Source of the DNA: Phytophthora sp. 'mugwort' | Taxonomy: Eukaryota; Oomycota; Peronosporomycetes; Peronosporales; Peronosporaceae | Assembly: GCA_033558025.1 (NCBI GenBank) | Contig: JAUCEF010000013.1 | Location: forward strand, 861,001-925,000 | Direction: 5' to 3' | Length of the DNA: 64,000 nt | Shown here: one piece after another, positions 33,732 to 45,854 of the stretch | Position numbering within the stretch: the stretch's first letter is position 1 | Layout of the letters: each line of letters opens with the position of its first letter | The notes under the pieces: model-generated | Told to the model about the DNA's origin: nothing | What the model saw: the letters and a program-made list of their open reading frames with translations, nothing else | Databases searched by the model: none | Program-made: the position numbers and the translations under genes

Positions 33732-34217
33732 CTTCTTTTGATCTTCGAATCCGTTGATGTCACACCCCTGTGTCGCTTCGTTTAAGACGAACGCTGTGCC
33801 CGACTGTTCACAGCACACACCCCGCGCGCTGCCGCCTTGTCGCCATTGCTAGACTTCAAACAAGACGACCGTCGCTGACGGGGCTTGACCTCGGGCCCTC
33901 GTCGGTGGCGTGGCCCATTTCGTTGACAGATCCGCTGAGATGACACGTCTGGCATGTCGACCGAGTCCATGCTCGGCGTGGACCTGCTGCGGTGCGGTAT
34001 GAATCGGTGGAGTGGCGTGGTGGCGGCATAGAATAGCGATCGCATGCGGCGGTCGTGGTGGGTTCCAGCACGGGTTTGAGGATGCAAGGTAGCGAAGAGG
34101 GTGTGAGCCAGGGCGTGCCGGCGCAGCAGGACGTGGTGTAGCGTGTGTCGGATGTGTGGCTGTGTGTAGATGCGTTTATTTGTTCGTTTTTGGCGATGAG
34201 TGCGTTCTTTGAACGGA

Positions 34218-34289
34218 TTCTCGTTAGTATAGTGGTTAGTATACCCGCCTGTCACGCGGGTGACCCGGGTTCAATTCCCGGACGGGAAG
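34218..34289 (+). tRNA. tRNA-Asp-GTC: tRNA-Asp(GTC), array copy 18
   Basis: Same gene as copy 1. Spacer N, T. Confidence 0.98.
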
Positions 34290-34775
34290 CTTCTTTTGAT
34301 CTTCGAATCCGTTGATGTCACACCCCTGTGTCGCTTCGTTTAAGACGAACGCTGTGCCCGACTGTTCACAGCACACACCCCGCGCGCTGCCGCCTTGTCG
34401 CCATTGCTAGACTTCAAACAAGACGACCGTCGCTGACGGGGCTTGACCTCGGGCCCTCGTCGGTGGCGTGGCCCATTTCGTTGACAGATCCGCTGAGATG
34501 ACACGTCTGGCATGTCGACCGAGTCCATGCTCGGCGTGGACCTGCTGCGGTGCGGTATGAATCGGTGGAGTGGCGTGGTGGCGGCATAGAATAGCGATCG
34601 CATGCGGCGGTCGTGGTGGGTTCCAGCACGGGTTTGAGGATGCAAGGTAGCGAAGAGGGTGTGAGCCAGGGCGTGCCGGCGCAGCAGGACGTGGTGTAGC
34701 GTGTGTCGGATGTGTGGCTGTGTGTAGATGCGTTTATTTGTTCGTTTTTGGCGATGAGTGCGTTCTTTGAACGGA

Positions 34776-34847
34776 TTCTCGTTAGTATAGTGGTTAGTAT
34801 ACCCGCCTGTCACGCGGGTGACCCGGGTTCAATTCCCGGACGGGAAG
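34776..34847 (+). tRNA. tRNA-Asp-GTC: tRNA-Asp(GTC), array copy 19
   Basis: Same gene as copy 1. Spacer N, T. Confidence 0.98.
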
Positions 34848-35333
34848 CTTCTTTTGATCTTCGAATCCGTTGATGTCACACCCCTGTGTCGCTTCGTTTA
34901 AGACGAACGCTGTGCCCGACTGTTCACAGCACACACCCCGCGCGCTGCCGCCTTGTCGCCATGGCTAGACTTCAAACAAGACGACCGTCGCTGACGGGGC
35001 TTGACCTCGGGCCCTCGTCGGTGGCGTGGCCCATTTCGTTGACAGATCCGCTGAGATGACACGTCTGGCATGTCGACCGAGTCCATGCTCGGCGTGGACC
35101 TGCTGCGGTGCGGTATGAATCGGTGGAGTGGCGTGGTGGCGGCATAGAATAGCGATCGCATGCGGCGGTCGTGGTGGGTTCCAGCACGGGTTTGAGGATG
35201 CAAGGTAGCGAAGAGGGTGTGAGCCAGGGCGTGCCGGCGCAGCAGGACGTGGTGTAGCGTGTGTCGGATGTGTGGCTGTGTGTAGATGCGTTTATTTGTT
35301 TGTTTTTGGCGATGAGTGCGTTCTTTGAACGGA

Positions 35334-35405
35334 TTCTCGTTAGTATAGTGGTTAGTATACCCGCCTGTCACGCGGGTGACCCGGGTTCAATTCCCGGACG
35401 GGAAG
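35334..35405 (+). tRNA. tRNA-Asp-GTC: tRNA-Asp(GTC), array copy 20
   Basis: Same gene as copy 1. Spacer H, T, Q. Confidence 0.98.
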
Positions 35406-35890
35406 CTTCTTTTGATCTTCGAATCCGTTGATGTCACACCCCTGTGTCGCTTCGTTTAAGACGAACGCTGTGCCCGACTGTTCACAGCACACACCCCGCG
35501 CGCTGCCGCCTTGTCGCCATTGCTAGACTTCAAACAAGACGACCGTCGCTGACGGGGCTTGACCTCGGGCCCTCGTCGGTGGCGTGGCCCATTTCGTTGA
35601 CAGATCCGCTGAGATGACACGTCTGGCATGTCGACCGAGTCCATGCTCGGCGTGGACCTGCTGCGGTGCGGTATGAATCGGTGGAGTGGCGTGGTGGCGG
35701 CATAGAATAGCGATCGCATGCGGCGGTCGTGGTGGGTTCCAGCACGGGTTTGAGGATGCAAGGTAGCGAAGAGGGTGTGAGCCAGGGCGTGCCGGCGCAG
35801 CAGGACGTGGTGTAGCGTGTGTCGGATGTGTGGCTGTGTGTAGATGCGTTATTTGTTCGTTTTTGGCGATGAGTGCGTTCTTCGAACGGA

Positions 35891-35962
35891 TTCTCGTTAG
35901 TATAGTGGTTAGTATACCCGCCTGTCACGCGGGTGACCCGGGTTCAATTCCCGGACGGGAAG
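35891..35962 (+). tRNA. tRNA-Asp-GTC: tRNA-Asp(GTC), array copy 21
   Basis: Same gene as copy 1. Spacer N, T, del, C. Confidence 0.98.
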
Positions 35963-36447
35963 CTTCTTTTGATCTTCGAATCCGTTGATGTCACACCCCT
36001 GTGTCGCTTCGTTTAAGACGAACGCTGTGCCCGACTGTTCACAGCACACACCCCGCGCGCTGCCGCCTTGTCGCCATTGCTAGACTTCAAACAAGACGAC
36101 CGTCGCTGACGGGGCTTGACCTCGGGCCCTCGTCGGTGGCGTGGCCCATTTCGTTGACAGATCCGCTGAGATGACACGTCTGGCATGTCGACCGAGTCCA
36201 TGCTCGGCGTGGACCTGCTGCGGTGCGGTATGAATCGGTGGAGTGGCGTGGTGGCGGCATAGAATAGCGATCGCATGCGGCGGTCGTGGTGGGTTCCAGC
36301 ACGGGTTTGAGGATGCAAGGTAGCGAAGAGGGTGTGAGCCAGGGCGTGCCGGCGCAGCAGGACGTGGTGTAGCGTGTGTCGGATGTGTGGCTGTGTGTAG
36401 ATGCGTTATTTGTTCGTTTTTGGCGATGAGTGCGTTCTTCGAACGGA

Positions 36448-36519
36448 TTCTCGTTAGTATAGTGGTTAGTATACCCGCCTGTCACGCGGGTGACCCGGGT
36501 TCAATTCCCGGACGGGAAG
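36448..36519 (+). tRNA. tRNA-Asp-GTC: tRNA-Asp(GTC), array copy 22
   Basis: Same gene as copy 1. Spacer N, T, del, C. Confidence 0.98.
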
Positions 36520-37004
36520 CTTCTTTTGATCTTCGAATCCGTTGATGTCACACCCCTGTGTCGCTTCGTTTAAGACGAACGCTGTGCCCGACTGTTCACA
36601 GCACACACCCCGCGCGCTGCCGCCTTGTCGCCATTGCTAGACTTCAAACAAGACGACCGTCGCTGACGGGGCTTGACCTCGGGCCCTCGTCGGTGGCGTG
36701 GCCCATTTCGTTGACAGATCCGCTGAGATGACACGTCTGGCATGTCGACCGAGTCCATGCTCGGCGTGGACCTGCTGCGGTGCGGTATGAATCGGTGGAG
36801 TGGCGTGGTGGCGGCATAGAATAGCGATCGCATGCGGCGGTCGTGGTGGGTTCCAGCACGGGTTTGAGGATGCAAGGTAGCGAAGAGGGTGTGAGCCAGG
36901 GCGTGCCGGCGCAGCAGGACGTGGTGTAGCGTGTGTCGGATGTGTGGCTGTGTGTAGATGCGTTATTTGTTCGTTTTTGGCGATGAGTGCGTTCTTTGAA
37001 CGGA

Positions 37005-37076
37005 TTCTCGTTAGTATAGTGGTTAGTATACCCGCCTGTCACGCGGGTGACCCGGGTTCAATTCCCGGACGGGAAG
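37005..37076 (+). tRNA. tRNA-Asp-GTC: tRNA-Asp(GTC), array copy 23
   Basis: Same gene as copy 1. Spacer N, T, del. Confidence 0.98.
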
Positions 37077-37562
37077 CTTCTTTTGATCTTCGAATCCGTT
37101 GATGTCACACCCCTGTGTCGCTTCGTTTAAGACGAACGCTGTGCCCGACTGTTCACAGCACACACCCCGCGCGCTGCCGCCTTGTCGCCATTGCTAGACT
37201 TCAAACAAGACGACCGTCGCTGACGGGGCTTGACCTCGGGCCCTCGTCGGTGGCGTGGCCCATTTCGTTGACAGATCCGCTGAGATGACACGTCTGGCAT
37301 GTCGACCGAGTCCATGCTCGGCGTGGACCTGCTGCGGTGCGGTATGAATCGGTGGAGTGGCGTGGTGGCGGCATAGAATAGCGATCGCATGCGGCGGTCG
37401 TGGTGGGTTCCAGCACGGGTTTGAGGATGCAAGGTAGCGAAGAGGGTGTGAGCCAGGGCGTGCCGGCGCAGCAGGACGTGGTGTAGCGTGTGTCGGATGT
37501 GTGGCTGTGTGTAGATGCGTTTATTTGTTCGTTTTTGGCGATGAGTGCGTTCTTTGAACGGA

Positions 37563-37634
37563 TTCTCGTTAGTATAGTGGTTAGTATACCCGCCTGTCAC
37601 GCGGGTGACCCGGGTTCAATTCCCGGACGGGAAG
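37563..37634 (+). tRNA. tRNA-Asp-GTC: tRNA-Asp(GTC), array copy 24
   Basis: Same gene as copy 1. Spacer N, T. Confidence 0.98.
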
Positions 37635-38119
37635 CTTCTTTTGATCTTCGAATCCGTTGATGTCACACCCCTGTGTCGCTTCGTTTAAGACGAACGCTGT
37701 GCCCGACTGTTCACAGCACACACCCCGCGCGCTGCCGCCTTGTCGCCATGGCTAGACTTCAAACAAGACGACCGTCGCTGACGGGGCTTGACCTCGGGCC
37801 CTCGTCGGTGGCGTGGCCCATTTCGTTGACAGATCCGCTGAGATGACACGTCTGGCATGTCGACCGAGTCCATGCTCGGCGTGGACCTGCTGCGGTGCGG
37901 TATGAATCGGTGGAGTGGCGTGGTGGCGGCATAGAATAGCGATCGCATGCGGCGGTCGTGGTGGGTTCCAGCACGGGTTTGAGGATGCAAGGTAGCGAAG
38001 AGGGTGTGAGCCAGGGCGTGCCGGCGCAGCAGGACGTGGTGTAGCGTGTGTCGGATGTGTGGCTGTGTGTAGATGCGTTATTTGTTCGTTTTTGGCGATG
38101 AGTGCGTTCTTCGAACGGA

Positions 38120-38191
38120 TTCTCGTTAGTATAGTGGTTAGTATACCCGCCTGTCACGCGGGTGACCCGGGTTCAATTCCCGGACGGGAAG
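38120..38191 (+). tRNA. tRNA-Asp-GTC: tRNA-Asp(GTC), array copy 25
   Basis: Same gene as copy 1. Spacer H, T, del, C; a combination seen nowhere else, so a likely recombinant. Confidence 0.98.
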
Positions 38192-38677
38192 CTTCTTTTG
38201 ATCTTCGAATCCGTTGATGTCACACCCCTGTGTCGCTTCGTTTAAGACGAACGCTGTGCCCGACTGTTCACAGCACACACCCCGCGCGCTGCCGCCTTGT
38301 CGCCATTGCTAGACTTCAAACAAGACGACCGTCGCTGACGGGGCTTGACCTCGGGCCCTCGTCGGTGGCGTGGCCCATTTCGTTGACAGATCCGCTGAGA
38401 TGACACGTCTGGCATGTCGACCGAGTCCATGCTCGGCGTGGACCTGCTGCGGTGCGGTATGAATCGGTGGAGTGGCGTGGTGGCGGCATAGAATAGCGAT
38501 CGCATGCGGCGGTCGTGGTGGGTTCCAGCACGGGTTTGAGGATGCAAGGTAGCGAAGAGGGTGTGAGCCAGGGCGTGCCGGCGCAGCAGGACGTGGTGTA
38601 GCGTGTGTCGGATGTGTGGCTGTGTGTAGATGCGTTTATTTGTTCGTTTTTGGCGATGAGTGCGTTCTTTGAACGGA

Positions 38678-38749
38678 TTCTCGTTAGTATAGTGGTTAGT
38701 ATACCCGCCTGTCACGCGGGTGACCCGGGTTCAATTCCCGGACGGGAAG
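38678..38749 (+). tRNA. tRNA-Asp-GTC: tRNA-Asp(GTC), array copy 26
   Basis: Same gene as copy 1. Spacer N, T. The next spacer is split by transposon copy 1. Confidence 0.98.
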
Positions 38750-38869
38750 CTTCTTTTGATCTTCGAATCCGTTGATGTCACACCCCTGTGTCGCTTCGTT
38801 TAAGACGAACGCTGTGCCCGACTGTTCACAGCACACACCCCGCGCGCTGCCGCCTTGTCGCCATTGCTA

Positions 38870-40394
38870 CAGTGCGCGCCAAAAAATTAGGAACAAACTT
38901 TGCGGCGCGATATCTCGGCTTCCACTGAGCCGTTTGGCTTGCTGTTTAGATATGAGGTCGCTATTAGCAATAAAAAACGTTGGTTTAGGCTAACAACCTG
39001 AGTTTTGTAGTTGGTGATAGGGCTTCTATACAAAAGACCACAATCGACACCGCGTCAGAATAATAAAAACATGGCAGACATACAAAATCCAATATTATTG
39101 GAATGATGGTCAAAATGGTTTGATGTGAGCTGACGCGTGTCAGTCGAGAATAATGGGGCTCGGCCCCAGCGTGAAAGAGCATGAGCGCGGCCGAATGGAA
39201 GGGCTGCGCGAGGCGGGACTGACGATACGCGAGGTCGCTGACCGTGTGGGCCGCTCGCCCACGTGCGTGTGGAACAACGTGACCAAGAATGAAGGAGAAC
39301 GAGAGGTAGAGAAGCGAGGGCGTCCGCTGAGCCTGACTGATCGCGAGCTGCGCGCTGTGGTTCGAGCCGCGGCGACGGGCACATCCTCGGCGGCTACGCT
39401 CAAGGTTGACTACAACTGCTCGTGCTCGGTGCGCACAATCCAGCGCCTGCTCTCCAGCGTCGACTGGCTTGTGTACGCGAAGATGGAGAAGACACTGGAC
39501 CTCACCCCGGCGCACAAGGAGGCACGGCGAACCTGGGCAAAGGAGATGGTGACCAAGCCCAAGATCTGGGAGCGCGTCGTGTTCTCGGATGAGAAAAAGT
39601 TCAATCTCGACGGCCCCGATGGCTACAAGCACTACTGGCGCGATCTGCGCAAGGCACCGCGCACGTACGTCAATCGCCAGAATGGCGGCGGGTCAGTGAT
39701 GGTCTGGGGGGCGTTCTCTTCGGCGGGTAGGTCCTCGCTGGCGATCCTGGTCGGCAAGCAGAAGTCAGAGGACTATGCCTACACCCTATCTGAGTACTTG
39801 CTGCCTTTTGCTCACCTCCATCACGGAGTCGATTTTGTGTTTCAGCAGGACAACGCTCCCATACATTCGTCGGCCATGACGCGCGAGTTCCTTGGCGAAA
39901 TGGAGGTCGAGGTCATGGAGTGGCCCGCTCGCTCCCCTGACCTCAACCCAATCGAGAATGTATGGAACGCGTTGTCCTCTGCTGTCTACGCGAATGGCAA
40001 GCAGTATCGCTCAACATCGGACCTGACCCGCGCTGTTCTCGACGCCTGGGAGCGCCTCAGTCCATCGCTCTGTGACGCGCTCCTCACCTCGATGCCGAAC
40101 CGGTGCATCGAAGTGATTGAGCGTCGCGGCGGTAAAACGCATTACTAGGTCCGACCATCATTCCAATAATATTGGATTTTGTATGTCTGCCATGTTTTTA
40201 TTATTCTGACGCAGTGTCGATTGTGGTCTTTTGTATAGAAGCCCTATCACCAACTACAAAACTCAGGTTGTTAGCCTAAACCAACGTTTTTTATTGCTAA
40301 TAGCGACCTCATATCTAAACAGCAAGCCAAACGGCTCAGTGGAAGCCGAGATATCGCGCCGCAAAGTTTGTTCCTAATTTTTTGGCGCGCACTG
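38870..40394 (+). mobile_element. Tc1-like DNA transposon, copy 1 (1,525 bp)
   Basis: The element is flanked by TA on both sides (38868-38869 and 40395-40396), the target duplication of Tc1/mariner. Unoccupied units read GCTAGAC at this site. Terminal inverted repeats are 242 bp (38870-39111 and 40153-40394), begin CAGTGCGCGCC and differ at one base near 39052. The inner ends carry the palindrome CCAATATTATTGG. The transposase frame fills the space between them. Confidence 0.97.
39153..40148 (+). CDS. Tc1-family transposase, DD34E, intact (copy 1)
   Basis: This 331-residue protein performs cut-and-paste transposition at TA sites. The N-terminal 110 residues form paired helix-turn-helix DNA-binding segments ([20 protein letters not shown], then [12 protein letters not shown]) separated by a basic [10 protein letters not shown]-hook-like linker. 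The catalytic domain has [16 protein letters not shown] (first Asp), [13 protein letters not shown] (second Asp) and [11 protein letters not shown] (Glu). Exactly 34 residues lie between the second Asp and the Glu, the Tc1 spacing. Length is normal for the family. The ATG at 39153 follows the 5' inverted repeat by 41 bp, and the stop lies 4 bp before the 3' repeat. No frameshift or missing catalytic residue is seen, so the enzyme could be active. Confidence 0.96.
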   Translation: MGLGPSVKEHERGRMEGLREAGLTIREVADRVGRSPTCVWNNVTKNEGEREVEKRGRPLSLTDRELRAVVRAAATGTSSAATLKVDYNCSCSVRTIQRLLSSVDWLVYAKMEKTLDLTPAHKEARRTWAKEMVTKPKIWERVVFSDEKKFNLDGPDGYKHYWRDLRKAPRTYVNRQNGGGSVMVWGAFSSAGRSSLAILVGKQKSEDYAYTLSEYLLPFAHLHHGVDFVFQQDNAPIHSSAMTREFLGEMEVEVMEWPARSPDLNPIENVWNALSSAVYANGKQYRSTSDLTRAVLDAWERLSPSLCDALLTSMPNRCIEVIERRGGKTHY

Positions 40395-40762
40395 TAGACT
40401 TCAAACAAGACGACCGTCGCTGACGGGGCTTGACCTCGGGCCCTCGTCGGTGGCGTGGCCCATTTCGTTGACAGATCCGCTGAGATGACACGTCTGGCAT
40501 GACGACCGAGTCCATGCTCGGCGTGGACCTGCTGCGGTGCGGTATGAATCGGTGGAGTGGCGTGGTGGCGGCATAGAATAGCGATCGCATGCGGCGGTCG
40601 TGGTGGGTTCCAGCACGGGTTTGAGGATGCAAGGTAGCGAAGAGGGTGTGAGCCAGGGCGTGCCGGCGCAGCAGGACGTGGTGTAGCGTGTGTCGGATGT
40701 GTGGCTGTGTGTAGATGCGTTTATTTGTTCGTTTTTGGCGATGAGTGCGTTCTTTGAACGGA

Positions 40763-40834
40763 TTCTCGTTAGTATAGTGGTTAGTATACCCGCCTGTCAC
40801 GCGGGTGACCCGGGTTCAATTCCCGGACGGGAAG
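40763..40834 (+). tRNA. tRNA-Asp-GTC: tRNA-Asp(GTC), array copy 27
   Basis: Same gene as copy 1. Right half of the spacer split by transposon copy 1; A type. Confidence 0.98.
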
Positions 40835-41320
40835 CTTCTTTTGATCTTCGAATCCGTTGATGTCACACCCCTGTGTCGCTTCGTTTAAGACGAACGCTGT
40901 GCCCGACTGTTCACAGCGCACACCCCGCGCGCTGCCGCCTTGTCGCCATTGCTAGACTTCAAACAAGACGACCGTCGCTGACGGGGCTTGACCTCGGGCC
41001 CTCGTCGGTGGCGTGGCCCATTTCGTTGACAGATCCGCTGAGATGACACGTCTGGCATGTCGACCGAGTCCATGCTCGGCGTGGACCTGCTGCGGTGCGG
41101 TATGAATCGGTGGAGTGGCGTGGTGGCGGCATAGAATAGCGATCGCATGCGGCGGTCGTGGTGGGTTCCAGCACGGGTTTGAGGATGCAAGGTAGCGAAG
41201 AGGGTGTGAGCCAGGGCGTGCCGGCGCAGCAGGACGTGGTGTAGCGTGTGTCGGATGTGTGGCTGTGTGTAGATGCGTTTATTTGTTCGTTTTTGGCGAT
41301 GAGTGCGTTCTTTGAACGGA

Positions 41321-41392
41321 TTCTCGTTAGTATAGTGGTTAGTATACCCGCCTGTCACGCGGGTGACCCGGGTTCAATTCCCGGACGGGAAG
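41321..41392 (+). tRNA. tRNA-Asp-GTC: tRNA-Asp(GTC), array copy 28
   Basis: Same gene as copy 1. Spacer G, N, T. G marks the unit after a transposon unit. Confidence 0.98.
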
Positions 41393-41878
41393 CTTCTTTT
41401 GATCTTCGAATCCGTTGATGTCACACCCCTGTGTCGCTTCGTTTAAGACGAACGCTGTGCCCGACTGTTCACAGCACACACCCCGCGCGCTGCCGCCTTG
41501 TCGCCATTGCTAGACTTCAAACAAGACGACCGTCGCTGACGGGGCTTGACCTCGGGCCCTCGTCGGTGGCGTGGCCCATTTCGTTGACAGATCCGCTGAG
41601 ATGACACGTCTGGCATGACGACCGAGTCCATGCTCGGCGTGGACCTGCTGCGGTGCGGTATGAATCGGTGGAGTGGCGTGGTGGCGGCATAGAATAGCGA
41701 TCGCATGCGGCGGTCGTGGTGGGTTCCAGCACGGGTTTGAGGATGCAAGGTAGCGAAGAGGGTGTGAGCCAGGGCGTGCCGGCGCAGCAGGACGTGGTGT
41801 AGCGTGTGTCGGATGTGTGGCTGTGTGTAGATGCGTTTATTTGTTCGTTTTTGGCGATGAGTGCGTTCTTTGAACGGA

Positions 41879-41950
41879 TTCTCGTTAGTATAGTGGTTAG
41901 TATACCCGCCTGTCACGCGGGTGACCCGGGTTCAATTCCCGGACGGGAAG
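41879..41950 (+). tRNA. tRNA-Asp-GTC: tRNA-Asp(GTC), array copy 29
   Basis: Same gene as copy 1. Spacer N, A. Confidence 0.98.
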
Positions 41951-42436
41951 CTTCTTTTGATCTTCGAATCCGTTGATGTCACACCCCTGTGTCGCTTCGT
42001 TTAAGACGAACGCTGTGCCCGACTGTTCACAGCACACACCCCGCGCGCTGCCGCCTTGTCGCCATTGCTAGACTTCAAACAAGACGACCGTCGCTGACGG
42101 GGCTTGACCTCGGGCCCTCGTCGGTGGCGTGGCCCATTTCGTTGACAGATCCGCTGAGATGACACGTCTGGCATGACGACCGAGTCCATGCTCGGCGTGG
42201 ACCTGCTGCGGTGCGGTATGAATCGGTGGAGTGGCGTGGTGGCGGCATAGAATAGCGATCGCATGCGGCGGTCGTGGTGGGTTCCAGCACGGGTTTGAGG
42301 ATGCAAGGTAGCGAAGAGGGTGTGAGCCAGGGCGTGCCGGCGCAGCAGGACGTGGTGTAGCGTGTGTCGGATGTGTGGCTGTGTGTAGATGCGTTTATTT
42401 GTTCGTTTTTGGCGATGAGTGCGTTCTTTGAACGGA

Positions 42437-42508
42437 TTCTCGTTAGTATAGTGGTTAGTATACCCGCCTGTCACGCGGGTGACCCGGGTTCAATTCCCGG
42501 ACGGGAAG
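42437..42508 (+). tRNA. tRNA-Asp-GTC: tRNA-Asp(GTC), array copy 30
   Basis: Same gene as copy 1. Spacer N, A. Confidence 0.98.
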
Positions 42509-42994
42509 CTTCTTTTGATCTTCGAATCCGTTGATGTCACACCCCTGTGTCGCTTCGTTTAAGACGAACGCTGTGCCCGACTGTTCACAGCACACACCCC
42601 GCGCGCTGCCGCCTTGTCGCCATTGCTAGACTTCAAACAAGACGACCGTCGCTGACGGGGCTTGACCTCGGGCCCTCGTCGGTGGCGTGGCCCATTTCGT
42701 TGACAGATCCGCTGAGATGACACGTCTGGCATGACGACCGAGTCCATGCTCGGCGTGGACCTGCTGCGGTGCGGTATGAATCGGTGGAGTGGCGTGGTGG
42801 CGGCATAGAATAGCGATCGCATGCGGCGGTCGTGGTGGGTTCCAGCACGGGTTTGAGGATGCAAGGTAGCGAAGAGGGTGTGAGCCAGGGCGTGCCGGCG
42901 CAGCAGGACGTGGTGTAGCGTGTGTCGGATGTGTGGCTGTGTGTAGATGCGTTTATTTGTTCGTTTTTGGCGATGAGTGCGTTCTTTGAACGGA

Positions 42995-43066
42995 TTCTCG
43001 TTAGTATAGTGGTTAGTATACCCGCCTGTCACGCGGGTGACCCGGGTTCAATTCCCGGACGGGAAG
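42995..43066 (+). tRNA. tRNA-Asp-GTC: tRNA-Asp(GTC), array copy 31
   Basis: Same gene as copy 1. Spacer N, A. Confidence 0.98.
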
Positions 43067-43551
43067 CTTCTTTTGATCTTCGAATCCGTTGATGTCACAC
43101 CCCTGTGTCGCTTCGTTTAAGACGAACGCTGTGCCCGACTGTTCACAGCACACACCCCGCGCGCTGCCGCCTTGTCGCCATTGCTAGACTTCAAACAAGA
43201 CGACCGTCGCTGACGGGGCTTGACCTCGGGCCCTCGTCGGTGGCGTGGCCCATTTCGTTGACAGATCCGCTGAGATGACACGTCTGGCATGTCGACCGAG
43301 TCCATGCTCGGCGTGGACCTGCTGCGGTGCGGTATGAATCGGTGGAGTGGCGTGGTGGCGGCATAGAATAGCGATCGCATGCGGCGGTCGTGGTGGGTTC
43401 CAGCACGGGTTTGAGGATGCAAGGTAGCGAAGAGGGTGTGAGCCAGGGCGTGCCGGCGCAGCAGGACGTGGTGTAGCGTGTGTCGGATGTGTGGCTGTGT
43501 GTAGATGCGTTATTTGTTCGTTTTTGGCGATGAGTGCGTTCTTCGAACGGA

Positions 43552-43623
43552 TTCTCGTTAGTATAGTGGTTAGTATACCCGCCTGTCACGCGGGTGACCC
43601 GGGTTCAATTCCCGGACGGGAAG
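43552..43623 (+). tRNA. tRNA-Asp-GTC: tRNA-Asp(GTC), array copy 32
   Basis: Same gene as copy 1. Spacer N, T, del, C. Confidence 0.98.
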
Positions 43624-44109
43624 CTTCTTTTGATCTTCGAATCCGTTGATGTCACACCCCTGTGTCGCTTCGTTTAAGACGAACGCTGTGCCCGACTGTT
43701 CACAGCACACACCCCGCGCGCTGCCGCCTTGTCGCCATTGCTAGACTTCAAACAAGACGACCGTCGCTGACGGGGCTTGACCTCGGGCCCTCGTCGGTGG
43801 CGTGGCCCATTTCGTTGACAGATCCGCTGAGATGACACGTCTGGCATGTCGACCGAGTCCATGCTCGGCGTGGACCTGCTGCGGTGCGGTATGAATCGGT
43901 GGAGTGGCGTGGTGGCGGCATAGAATAGCGATCGCATGCGGCGGTCGTGGTGGGTTCCAGCACGGGTTTGAGGATGCAAGGTAGCGAAGAGGGTGTGAGC
44001 CAGGGCGTGCCGGCGCAGCAGGACGTGGTGTAGCGTGTGTCGGATGTGTGGCTGTGTGTAGATGCGTTTATTTGTTCGTTTTTGGCGATGAGTGCGTTCT
44101 TTGAACGGA

Positions 44110-44181
44110 TTCTCGTTAGTATAGTGGTTAGTATACCCGCCTGTCACGCGGGTGACCCGGGTTCAATTCCCGGACGGGAAG
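44110..44181 (+). tRNA. tRNA-Asp-GTC: tRNA-Asp(GTC), array copy 33
   Basis: Same gene as copy 1. Spacer N, T. Confidence 0.98.
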
Positions 44182-44667
44182 CTTCTTTTGATCTTCGAAT
44201 CCGTTGATGTCACACCCCTGTGTCGCTTCGTTTAAGACGAACGCTGTGCCCGACTGTTCACAGCACACACCCCGCGCGCTGCCGCCTTGTCGCCATGGCT
44301 AGACTTCAAACAAGACGACCGTCGCTGACGGGGCTTGACCTCGGGCCCTCGTCGGTGGCGTGGCCCATTTCGTTGACAGATCCGCTGAGATGACACGTCT
44401 GGCATGTCGACCGAGTCCATGCTCGGCGTGGACCTGCTGCGGTGCGGTATGAATCGGTGGAGTGGCGTGGTGGCGGCATAGAATAGCGATCGCATGCGGC
44501 GGTCGTGGTGGGTTCCAGCACGGGTTTGAGGATGCAAGGTAGCGAAGAGGGTGTGAGCCAGGGCGTGCCGGCGCAGCAGGACGTGGTGTAGCGTGTGTCG
44601 GATGTGTGGCTGTGTGTAGATGCGTTTATTTGTTTGTTTTTGGCGATGAGTGCGTTCTTTGAACGGA

Positions 44668-44739
44668 TTCTCGTTAGTATAGTGGTTAGTATACCCGCCT
44701 GTCACGCGGGTGACCCGGGTTCAATTCCCGGACGGGAAG
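44668..44739 (+). tRNA. tRNA-Asp-GTC: tRNA-Asp(GTC), array copy 34
   Basis: Same gene as copy 1. Spacer H, T, Q. Confidence 0.98.
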
Positions 44740-45225
44740 CTTCTTTTGATCTTCGAATCCGTTGATGTCACACCCCTGTGTCGCTTCGTTTAAGACGAAC
44801 GCTGTGCCCGACTGTTCACAGCACACACCCCGCGCGCTGCCGCCTTGTCGCCATGGCTAGACTTCAAACAAGACGACCGTCGCTGACGGGGCTTGACCTC
44901 GGGCCCTCGTCGGTGGCGTGGCCCATTTCGTTGACAGATCCGCTGAGATGACACGTCTGGCATGTCGACCGAGTCCATGCTCGGCGTGGACCTGCTGCGG
45001 TGCGGTATGAATCGGTGGAGTGGCGTGGTGGCGGCATAGAATAGCGATCGCATGCGGCGGTCGTGGTGGGTTCCAGCACGGGTTTGAGGATGCAAGGTAG
45101 CGAAGAGGGTGTGAGCCAGGGCGTGCCGGCGCAGCAGGACGTGGTGTAGCGTGTGTCGGATGTGTGGCTGTGTGTAGATGCGTTTATTTGTTTGTTTTTG
45201 GCGATGAGTGCGTTCTTTGAACGGA

Positions 45226-45297
45226 TTCTCGTTAGTATAGTGGTTAGTATACCCGCCTGTCACGCGGGTGACCCGGGTTCAATTCCCGGACGGGAAG
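45226..45297 (+). tRNA. tRNA-Asp-GTC: tRNA-Asp(GTC), array copy 35
   Basis: Same gene as copy 1. Spacer H, T, Q; a direct duplicate of unit 34. Confidence 0.98.
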
Positions 45298-45782
45298 CTT
45301 CTTTTGATCTTCGAATCCGTTGATGTCACACCCCTGTGTCGCTTCGTTTAAGACGAACGCTGTGCCCGACTGTTCACAGCACACACCCCGCGCGCTGCCG
45401 CCTTGTCGCCATTGCTAGACTTCAAACAAGACGACCGTCGCTGACGGGGCTTGACCTCGGGCCCTCGTCGGTGGCGTGGCCCATTTCGTTGACAGATCCG
45501 CTGAGATGACACGTCTGGCATGTCGACCGAGTCCATGCTCGGCGTGGACCTGCTGCGGTGCGGTATGAATCGGTGGAGTGGCGTGGTGGCGGCATAGAAT
45601 AGCGATCGCATGCGGCGGTCGTGGTGGGTTCCAGCACGGGTTTGAGGATGCAAGGTAGCGAAGAGGGTGTGAGCCAGGGCGTGCCGGCGCAGCAGGACGT
45701 GGTGTAGCGTGTGTCGGATGTGTGGCTGTGTGTAGATGCGTTATTTGTTCGTTTTTGGCGATGAGTGCGTTCTTTGAACGGA

Positions 45783-45854
45783 TTCTCGTTAGTATAGTGG
45801 TTAGTATACCCGCCTGTCACGCGGGTGACCCGGGTTCAATTCCCGGACGGGAAG
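45783..45854 (+). tRNA. tRNA-Asp-GTC: tRNA-Asp(GTC), array copy 36
   Basis: Same gene as copy 1. Spacer N, T, del. Confidence 0.98.

Noticed and set aside
38985..39632. 215-residue minus-strand open frame across each Tc1 element
   Set aside because: It is a shadow of the transposase and inverted repeat on the opposite strand, with no recognisable domain.
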